Shown here one piece after another: positions 1-5,189 of a stretch of 28,157 bases of DNA. A program made the translations under genes and the position numbers. The DNA is from Desulfobulbaceae bacterium UBA5173 (GTDB taxonomy: Bacteria > Desulfobacterota > Desulfobulbia > Desulfobulbales > Desulfobulbaceae): the NCBI GenBank assembly GCA_002413355.1, contig DHWV01000018.1, positions 1 to 28,157 on the forward strand, given 5' to 3'. The number at the start of each line of letters is the position of its first letter. The first letter of the stretch is position 1. Under the pieces are notes generated by a model, which worked only from the letters and a program-made list of their open reading frames with translations, had not been told where the DNA came from and did not search any database.

Positions 1-2
1 AT

Positions 3-206
3 CAGTGGCACCCGGACAAATGCCAAGGCAACCCGGCTGAATGCCACGAGATGACGATCAATATCACGGCTGCCTACAAGGTGATCATGCGCTATTGCAG
101 CCAGTACAGATACTCCTTTGCCCCAGATGAGCTGGAGCGGCACCTGTCTGAGCAGGAGTGGTGGACAGACCGCTTTGGCGATGATCCCTTGTGGGGAAGG
201 CGGTGA
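3..206 (+). CDS. J-domain (DnaJ-like) protein, C-terminal end, partial
   Basis: An open frame enters from the left edge and stops at TGA 204-206, giving 67 residues. It opens with QWHPDKCQGNP, and HPD is the invariant tripeptide of J domains that stimulates Hsp70/DnaK ATPase. It is followed by a helix III-like stretch (MTINITAAYKVIMRYC) and a short acidic, tryptophan-containing tail (EQEWWTDRFGDDPLWGRR). There is no Gly/Phe region or zinc-finger domain after the J domain, so this is not canonical DnaJ. It is more likely a small type III J-domain protein or a protein ending in a J domain. The N-terminal part lies outside the window, so overall architecture is unknown. Confidence 0.7.
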   Translation, partial: QWHPDKCQGNPAECHEMTINITAAYKVIMRYCSQYRYSFAPDELERHLSEQEWWTDRFGDDPLWGRR

Positions 207-273
207 GGCAGGTGTCGCTGCACGACTTGGATAGCACGCTGCAAGACATGAAGTCACCATGCTGACTCGCCAA

Positions 274-388
274 GTTCCAGCATAGTGCAACCCGCCGTTC
301 CAGTATGCTGCAACGTGGCGTTCCAGCATAGTGCAACTTGAAGTACCAGTATGCTGGAACCTGAAGTCCCACCATACTGGTACTTCAG
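274..388. repeat. Five-unit 23-bp tandem repeat of imperfect palindromes
   Basis: Five consecutive 23-bp units start at 274, 297, 320, 343 and 366. Each begins GT(t/a/c)CCA and has a core like GTTCCAGCATAGTGCAAC followed by a 5-base linker. The core is a degenerate palindrome; in unit 4, GTACCAG and CTGGAAC flank TATG. A sixth, poorer copy may start near 253. There are no unique spacers, so it is not a CRISPR. The stretch 207-486 holds no convincing gene; besides this array it contains a candidate promoter. The period is close to two helical turns, which would suit cooperative protein binding, but this is inference. Confidence 0.8.
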
Positions 389-400
389 CGCACTGTCTGC

Positions 401-429
401 TTGATAAAAAACGCGCAGATAGGTAAACT
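401..429 (+). promoter_or_regulatory. Candidate sigma70-type promoter for the DUF4469 gene
   Basis: TTGATA (401-406) resembles a -35 box at five of six positions. TAAACT (424-429) resembles a -10 box at four of six, and the spacer is 17 bp. It lies 58 bp before the start codon at 487 and directly downstream of the 23-bp repeat array, which would place the array in an operator or activator position. The assignment rests on consensus matching only. Confidence 0.35.
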
Positions 430-486
430 CATGCGCACGGCATCCCCTGCCGCTGTCACCCGCCCTCATTTCCACGGAGAACTGCC

Positions 487-1560
487 ATGTCCATCCAGTA
501 CAAAGTCGAGGAGAATCTGCTGACCACGCCCCCGTCCTACAGCATCCGTTTTGTGTCCCGTGGCTCGGCAGGCCGCGAGGATATCGCCGCAGACATCGCC
601 CTGCGCCATCCCAACTTCAGCAAGGCGGACATCCTGACCATTCTCAACGCTGAGGACGAGGCGATCATGGGGCGGCTGCTCAACGGCGAGCAAGTGACCA
701 AGGAAGGCTGCTGCTCGTGGTTTCCCTCGTTCACCGGCAAGCTGGACAACCCGGATGACCCGCTGCCGCCGCTGGATCAGTGCCTGCACCTCAACGTCCG
801 CGTCTCGCCTCCCTTTGTCGAGGACTTCAGCAAAGATGCGCAGGTTGAGCGGCTGGCCTCGACCGAGAAGCTGCCGGTCATCAACGCCGCAGAAGACACG
901 GTGCTCGGCCTGCGCGACGTGCTGCGTGCGGACGGAATGCTCCGCATCACGGGCAGCAATCTTGCCTTTGACCGTCAGGACAGCAGCCAGCACTGCCTGA
1001 TTGAAGGCACGCGCAGCGGCAGTGCCGTGCAGAGCCGCATCGGCGCGGTCTCGAACACAGAGATCGTCCTCATGCCGGATGTGCCCAGCCAGCCTGAGCC
1101 GTGGAACAACGAGTATCAGCTCTCCGTCACTGTCCGCTACACCGAGCACGGCAGCCTGCGCACCGGCATCTACAAACGGCGGCTGCGCTCGCCGCTCACC
1201 TTGACCAAGATGGGCCATCCCAATCCTCCCGAAGTCGGCATCCTCACGGGCAAAGAGACCAGCCCGCATGTCAGCGTCACCGGCGGCAGCGTGGCCGCGA
1301 ACGAGACCCTGCGCATTCAGGCGGTCTTTGACACGCGGGCCGACGCGCTCCTCTTCAGCTTGCTGGACATGCAGGAAAATGGTAAGACTGGAGCTGCGGT
1401 GAGCGTGACCGCGAACGGTGCTGTCAGCGTGCCGGGCTTCAGCGGCTCGGCAGTGACCAACCTCAGCGTCCGGGTCAACACTTACGCCGCCCTGAAGGAG
1501 ATGATCAGGAGCAGCTACGGCGGGCGGATTGCGGATATTCTCCAAGTGCAGACGGCATAA
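487..1560 (+). CDS. DUF4469-type protein with N-terminal HU-like DNA-binding domain
   Basis: The 357-residue protein starts at ATG 487 with a GGAG ribosome site at 475-478. The first ~120 residues (MSIQYKVEENLLTTPPSYSI onward) resemble the HU-like N-terminal domain found in Bacteroidetes and Desulfobacterota proteins annotated as DNA-binding domain-containing. The rest consists of beta-rich Ig-like segments typical of DUF4469: one at about 125-230 with GLRDVLRADGMLRITGSNLAF, and a second at about 240-355. There is no signal peptide or membrane segment, so it is predicted cytoplasmic. In this family the HU domain is thought to bind DNA or act in nucleoid organisation, but the function is not established. 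The gene appears monocistronic, behind its own promoter and the repeat array. Family assignment is from remembered sequence features and is moderately certain. Confidence 0.65.
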   Translation: MSIQYKVEENLLTTPPSYSIRFVSRGSAGREDIAADIALRHPNFSKADILTILNAEDEAIMGRLLNGEQVTKEGCCSWFPSFTGKLDNPDDPLPPLDQCLHLNVRVSPPFVEDFSKDAQVERLASTEKLPVINAAEDTVLGLRDVLRADGMLRITGSNLAFDRQDSSQHCLIEGTRSGSAVQSRIGAVSNTEIVLMPDVPSQPEPWNNEYQLSVTVRYTEHGSLRTGIYKRRLRSPLTLTKMGHPNPPEVGILTGKETSPHVSVTGGSVAANETLRIQAVFDTRADALLFSLLDMQENGKTGAAVSVTANGAVSVPGFSGSAVTNLSVRVNTYAALKEMIRSSYGGRIADILQVQTA

Positions 1561-1565
1561 ATAAT

Positions 1566-1593
1566 GTAGGGGCGAAAAATCTTTCGCCCCTAC
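1566..1593. repeat. Perfect inverted repeat between DUF4469 gene and lysS
   Basis: Arms GTAGGGGCGAAA (1566-1577) and TTTCGCCCCTAC (1582-1593) are perfect complements around AATC. The motif GCCCCTAC recurs just downstream (1615-1622). Similar GTAGGGGCGAA palindromes occur as dispersed intergenic repeats in many bacteria, so this may be a MITE-like or REP-like unit. It could also end transcription of the DUF4469 gene, but no T-tract follows. Confidence 0.7.
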
Positions 1594-1667
1594 GCAGAAC
1601 GAACCATACGGTTAGCCCCTACTCAAGGCTGTGGCCCTGCGCCTCAGCCTTCTTCTTTCTTACTATC

Positions 1668-3152
1668 ATGGACAATCAACATACTCTTCTTATTCAACGC
1701 CGGGAAAAGGCGCAGAGCCTCGCCGACGACGGCGTGAAGCTGTTCAGCAACGACTTCAAGCATCCGCAGCACATTGCCGAGATTCTGCCGCAGGCGGAGG
1801 CTCTGGAGCCGGAGACCCACGCGCCGGAGGGCGTGTCCTGCCGGGTGGCGGGCCGGGTGATGGCCCTGCGCAAGTTCGGCAAGGCGGCCTTCTTTCATTT
1901 GCAGGATGAGTCGGCCCGCATTCAGATCTACGCCCGCTTGGACGTGCTCGGCGAAGAGCAGTTCGGCCATTTCAAGAAGTGGGACATGGGCGACATTGTC
2001 GGCGTGGAGGGCAGGCCGTTCAAGACCAAGACCGGCGAGCCGTCGCTGGAGGCACTCAAGCTGCACATGATCACCAAGTCGCTGCGGCCCCTGCCGGAGA
2101 AGTTCCACGGCCTGACCGACGTGGAGACGCGCTACCGCCAGCGCTATGTGGACCTGATCGTCAACCCTGAGGTGCGCAGCACCTTCCGCAAGCGGATGGA
2201 GATCATCCGCCTGATCAGGGCCTTTCTCAGCCAGCGCGGCTTCATGGAGGTGGAAACGCCGATGCTCCACCCGATCCCCGGCGGCGCGGCGGCCAAGCCC
2301 TTTGTCACCCACCACAACGCGCTGGACATGGAGCTGTACCTGCGCATCGCCCCTGAGCTGTACCTCAAGCGGCTGCTGGTAGGCGGCTTTGAGCGGGTGT
2401 TCGAGATCAACCGCAACTTCCGCAACGAGGGCTTGTCCACGCGGCATAACCCGGAGTTCACCATGCTGGAGTTCTATCAGGCATACGCCACCTACGAGGA
2501 CATGATGGACTGCACCGAGGAGATGATCTCCTCCATCTGCCAGCAGGTGAACGGCTCGATGCAGATCACGTATCAGGGCACGCCGATCAACCTCGCCCCG
2601 CCGTGGCGGCGGCTGTCCATGACTGAGGCGTTGAGCGAGGTCGCGGGCTTAGATGCGGCAGTGGTGAACGACGACGTGGCGGTGATGGAGCTGGCCAAGC
2701 GGTACAAGGTGGAGCTGCAGCCGGACTCTGGGCCGGGCAAGGCGCGGACAGGGTTGTTCGAGCTACTGGTGGAGGAAAAGCTGATCAACCCGACCTTCAT
2801 CACCTCCTATCCAGCGGAGATCTCGCCGCTGGCCCGCAGGAACGAGGAAGACCCCAGCGTCACCGACCGCTTCGAGCTGTTCATTACCGGGCGCGAGATA
2901 GCCAACTCCTTCTCTGAGCTGAATGATCCCATTGATCAGCGCGAACGCTTCGTCAAGCAGATTGAGGAGCGTGGCAACGACGAGGAGATACACCCGGAGA
3001 TGGATGAGGACTATGTCCGCGCCTTGGAGTACGGAATGCCCTCAGCGGCGGGTGAAGGCATCGGCATAGACCGGCTGGTCATGCTGCTGACTGATTCGCC
3101 GTCCATCAGGGATGTGATCCTCTTCCCGCACTTGAAGGCGGAGGGGAGGTAG
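1668..3152 (+). CDS. lysS: Lysyl-tRNA synthetase, class II
   Basis: The 494-residue protein has the usual length for bacterial class II LysRS, which charges tRNA-Lys with lysine in the cytoplasm. An N-terminal OB-fold anticodon-binding domain spans about 56-140. The catalytic domain shows motif 1 around 190-212 (GFMEVETPMLHPIPGGAAAK), motif 2 at about 241-270 (FERVFEINRNFRNEG, then TRHNPEF) and motif 3 at about 462-487 (GEGIGIDRLVMLLTDSPSIR). The only plausible start is ATG 1668; no clear Shine-Dalgarno precedes it. The gene is complete and its codon use is like that of the neighbouring GC-rich genes. Nothing suggests a paralog such as PoxA/EpmA, which lacks the OB domain. Confidence 0.97.
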   Translation: MDNQHTLLIQRREKAQSLADDGVKLFSNDFKHPQHIAEILPQAEALEPETHAPEGVSCRVAGRVMALRKFGKAAFFHLQDESARIQIYARLDVLGEEQFGHFKKWDMGDIVGVEGRPFKTKTGEPSLEALKLHMITKSLRPLPEKFHGLTDVETRYRQRYVDLIVNPEVRSTFRKRMEIIRLIRAFLSQRGFMEVETPMLHPIPGGAAAKPFVTHHNALDMELYLRIAPELYLKRLLVGGFERVFEINRNFRNEGLSTRHNPEFTMLEFYQAYATYEDMMDCTEEMISSICQQVNGSMQITYQGTPINLAPPWRRLSMTEALSEVAGLDAAVVNDDVAVMELAKRYKVELQPDSGPGKARTGLFELLVEEKLINPTFITSYPAEISPLARRNEEDPSVTDRFELFITGREIANSFSELNDPIDQRERFVKQIEERGNDEEIHPEMDEDYVRALEYGMPSAAGEGIGIDRLVMLLTDSPSIRDVILFPHLKAEGR

Positions 3153-3160
3153 CAGAGGCC

Positions 3161-3181
3161 TGGGGAGTGCTTTGCTCCCCA
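3161..3181 (+). terminator. Hairpin after lysS, possible terminator
   Basis: TGGGGAG (3161-3167) and CTCCCCA (3175-3181) form a perfect 7-bp stem with a 7-base loop, 8 bp after the lysS stop. The sequence after it is AT-rich but lacks a continuous T-run, so it may be a weak or factor-assisted terminator. Confidence 0.5.
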
Positions 3182-3235
3182 ATCTACTATTATTTAACTT
3201 TGATTAATTAGGCACTGAATGGAGGTGCAAACGCG

Positions 3236-3406
3236 ATGGATACACTGAAATTAATCAGTGGAGCAATAGCCATTTTAGGATTTATAGGTTTATTTGTGGG
3301 TATCAAGACACAGCGAGAAGAAGTTTTTATAATCAGCGTCATCGCTGGCTTGCTTGGCGGTATTATGTATTTTATTCTTAACAGATTCAGTAAAAGTAAG
3401 GATTAG
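3236..3406 (+). CDS. Small two-helix membrane protein, hypothetical
   Basis: This 56-residue ORF starts at ATG 3236 with a strong ribosome site (GGAGGTG, 3221-3227) at good spacing and ends at TAG 3404-3406. The protein has two hydrophobic stretches separated by a charged loop: residues ~5-22 (KLISGAIAILGFIGLFVG) and ~30-47 (VFIISVIAGLLGGIMYFI). The loop contains KTQREE and the tail is RFSKSKD, so it is predicted as a helical hairpin in the inner membrane. The stretch is more AT-rich than lysS or pfkA. It is followed at once by structured inverted repeats and a truncated gene, so it may have arrived with an inserted segment. I do not recognise a family. The good ribosome site and clean topology support a real gene. 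Confidence 0.6.
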   Translation: MDTLKLISGAIAILGFIGLFVGIKTQREEVFIISVIAGLLGGIMYFILNRFSKSKD

Positions 3407-3430
3407 ATGCTGCTCTATCCTCATTCTGAC

Positions 3431-3476
3431 CAAATGCTGCGCAACTGGATTCACTTCCTCTGCCGCGCAGCATTTG
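3431..3476. repeat. Perfect 12-bp inverted repeat
   Basis: CAAATGCTGCGC (3431-3442) and GCGCAGCATTTG (3465-3476) are perfect complements around a 22-base loop. It begins 25 bp after the stop of the small membrane gene. No T-tract follows on either side that would make it a simple terminator. It lies directly before a second folded element (3480-3559). Confidence 0.75.
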
Positions 3477-3479
3477 CCC

Positions 3480-3559
3480 GCCCAACTCAACCGCACTTGC
3501 GGCTCAAGCTGCGAGAATATTCCGTTGAAAAGCAGGCTCTCGCTGCTTAATAGCTGGGC
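3480..3559. other. Branched imperfect hairpin element of unknown kind
   Basis: Outer arms GCCCAACT (3480-3487) and AGCTGGGC (3552-3559) pair except for one position. An inner stem pairs AAGCTGCGAGA (3506-3516) with TCTCGCTGCTT (3538-3548), 10 of 11. Between them on the 5' side is a small perfect hairpin, CCGCA (3491-3495) with TGCGG (3498-3502). Together these suggest a three-way fold. It could be an RNA element, a folded recombination site or a decayed mobile element end. The whole stretch 3407-3694 has no convincing gene and mainly holds this and the preceding palindrome. Confidence 0.5.
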
Positions 3560-3694
3560 GTGGCAAGTTTTTAAAAGCAATGGCTCCGTTTTAAAAAAGC
3601 AAGCTGTAGCTGCTACAACGGTTAGGGGGAATGCAATTATGCACAATGTATTTGATTGCGCCAGAGGTGAATGTGCAGGCCGCTTGGCCGTCGG

Positions 3695-3893
3695 TCAAGC
3701 GGCTGGAGAAAGCAGCTCTGCCGCCTTTAACTTGGCTATTGCTTTTTCCACATTCCGCCAGCTCGTGTTCTGGGTGAGAACGGCCCCGACCATGACCTCA
3801 AAAGGTGTCTCTCCCGGCCACCAGTGCTGCGGCCCAAAATGTGCCAGCAGACGGTTGTAGAATTCGCGTAGGGCGGCGGCGGGCGGTACGCAT
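3695..3893 (-). pseudogene. Endonuclease III-related (HhH-GPD) protein, truncated remnant
   Basis: Reading leftwards from the pfkA stop, the frame gives LREFYNRLLAHFGPQHWWPG, then ETPFEVMVGAVLTQNTSWRN and VEKAIAKLKAAELLSPA, then TGA at 3695-3697. This matches the N-terminal ~60 residues of endonuclease III-like HhH-GPD proteins, whose signature region is xGAxLxQNTxW; these act in base-excision repair. The rest of the fold, including the catalytic Lys/Asp hairpin and any iron-sulfur cluster, is missing. The only good start, ATG at 3893-3891, is in a different frame, so a small indel in the CCGCC repeats near 3878-3890 is also needed. An 8-bp inverted repeat (3679-3703) spans the premature stop. 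It would have been co-transcribed behind pfkA. Confidence 0.7.
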
Positions 3894-3895
3894 GG

Positions 3896-4987
3896 TCAGT
3901 CTTTGTCGCCAAGACAGATACCGATGGAACGCGCTGTCAGTACCTTGTCACTGTTTAAGTCAACGTGCTTGCGGCAGCGGATGGCAACCTCAAGAGGCAC
4001 GGCGGACATAGTCGGTGGAGTCCATGCCACCATGTGATCGAATTGGCCTGCATCAGCCATCCGCACTGCCGCGCCGCCGAAACGGAGGGCGAGCAGGCGG
4101 TCAAAGGTGGTCGGCGATCCGCCCCGCTGGAGATGGCCCAGCACCAGCGAGCGGGTGTCCTTGCCGATCCGCTGCCGGATTTCTTCAGCCACCCATTCGC
4201 CAATCCCGCCCAGCACCACTTCGGCCCGCCCTGCCTCGCCTGTGCCCCGGTTAAGCACCTTGCCGCCTTCGGCTTTCGCTCCTTCCGCCACCACTACAAT
4301 GGAGTAGCGTTTGCCATGCAGCTCGTTCTCGCTGATTTTTGCGCAGACAGCTTCCATGTCAAAAGGCAGCTCGGGCAGGAGGATCACATCCGCTCCGCCG
4401 GCAATGCCTGAATACAAGGCAATCCAGCCGGATTCGCGGCCCATGACCTCCACCACCAGCACCCGATCGTGCGACTTGGCCGTGGAATGCAGTTTGTCTA
4501 AGGCTTCAGTGGCTGTGGAAACGGCGGTGTCAAAGCCGAATGTGCGGTCGGTGGCCTCGAGATCATTATCAATCGTCTTTGGCACGCCAATCACCGGCAT
4601 TCCCATCTGCGCGAAACGGTGGGCGATCTCCAAGCTGCCGTCTCCGCCAACTGCAATGTGGCAATAAAAACCCATCCGCTTGAAACAGGACATCACCCGC
4701 TCGGAAATATCAACAAACTGTGTCTCGCCAGCCAGATTCTGCACCGGCATTTTGAAGGGATTGCCTTTGTTCGTCGTGCCGAGAATGGTGCCGCCAATCG
4801 GCGTTATGCCTTCAACATCTTTCGGAGTCAGGCGCAGCAGCTCGTCCGGGTCAAGAAAGCCCTTGTAACCGTGCCTGCTGCCATAGACCTCCCAGCCGAG
4901 CCGGGAGGCGGAATTGACCACAGCAAAAATCACTGCGTTCAGGCCGGGCGCATCGCCACCGCCGGTGGAAATCACGATCTTGCGCAT
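3896..4987 (-). CDS. pfkA: 6-phosphofructokinase, group III-like
   Basis: The 363-residue enzyme phosphorylates fructose 6-phosphate to fructose 1,6-bisphosphate in glycolysis. Visible motifs are GGGDAPGLN (9-17), the nucleotide loop GGDGS (114-118), the catalytic PKTIDND (136-142) with the base at Asp140, MGRESGWIAL and GHLQRGGSP. Gly117 corresponds to E. coli Gly104, a mark of ATP use. Lys137 replaces the Gly found at position 124 of E. coli-type ATP-PFKs and is typical of PPi-linked and group III enzymes. The Gly/Lys combination is known from ATP-dependent group III PFKs of actinomycetes. AGGAG lies at good spacing before ATG 4987. The gene is divergent from thyX and sits upstream of the truncated endonuclease III-like remnant. 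Confidence 0.93.
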   Translation of the reverse strand: MRKIVISTGGGDAPGLNAVIFAVVNSASRLGWEVYGSRHGYKGFLDPDELLRLTPKDVEGITPIGGTILGTTNKGNPFKMPVQNLAGETQFVDISERVMSCFKRMGFYCHIAVGGDGSLEIAHRFAQMGMPVIGVPKTIDNDLEATDRTFGFDTAVSTATEALDKLHSTAKSHDRVLVVEVMGRESGWIALYSGIAGGADVILLPELPFDMEAVCAKISENELHGKRYSIVVVAEGAKAEGGKVLNRGTGEAGRAEVVLGGIGEWVAEEIRQRIGKDTRSLVLGHLQRGGSPTTFDRLLALRFGGAAVRMADAGQFDHMVAWTPPTMSAVPLEVAIRCRKHVDLNSDKVLTARSIGICLGDKD

Positions 4988-5089
4988 CGTTTCTCCTGTC
5001 TGTGTTTGTTCAAAGTTTGCCGCTGCCTGTCTGAAATAGTACGGGCATCAAGACTGTGTTGCAACATTTTTCGCTGATTGCGGCCCTGC

Positions 5090-5118
5090 TTGCCAACGCA
5101 GTGCTGTTTGTGTATGGT
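5090..5118 (+). promoter_or_regulatory. Candidate thyX promoter
   Basis: TTGCCA (5090-5095) and TATGGT (5113-5118) are separated by 17 bp, matching -35 and -10 consensus at five and four of six positions. It lies in the 200-bp gap between divergent pfkA and thyX, 71 bp before the thyX ATG. No other feature is evident in that gap, apart from the pfkA ribosome site at its left edge. Confidence 0.35.
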
Positions 5119-5189
5119 TGGTGATGAGCTGAACTCGGCATCGTTCATTGCCGCCTGCCGCCAATTTTTGCAAAAAAACACTGTTCGCG

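Noticed and set aside
274..388. CRISPR array
   Set aside because: The 23-bp units follow each other directly without unique spacers, and no cas gene is present.
466..1545. 359-residue minus-strand open frame
   Set aside because: It is the antisense shadow of the DUF4469 gene, rich in Arg/Ala/His, with no ribosome site or motif.
1644..2447. 267-residue minus-strand open frame
   Set aside because: Antisense to lysS, with Leu/Arg/Ala-rich content typical of shadow frames in GC-rich genes.
3209..3627. Integron gene cassette with an attC site (TTAGGC at the start, GCCCAAC at 3480 and GTTAGGG at 3621)
   Set aside because: The inner L' and L'' boxes expected next to GCCCAAC and GTTAGGG are not complementary, and GTTAGGG does not fit GTTRRRY. 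I left it as a loose resemblance in the findings.
3354..3860. 168-residue plus-strand open frame
   Set aside because: It overlaps the small membrane gene, the palindromes and the antisense of the endonuclease III-like remnant; composition is not protein-like and no family is recognisable.
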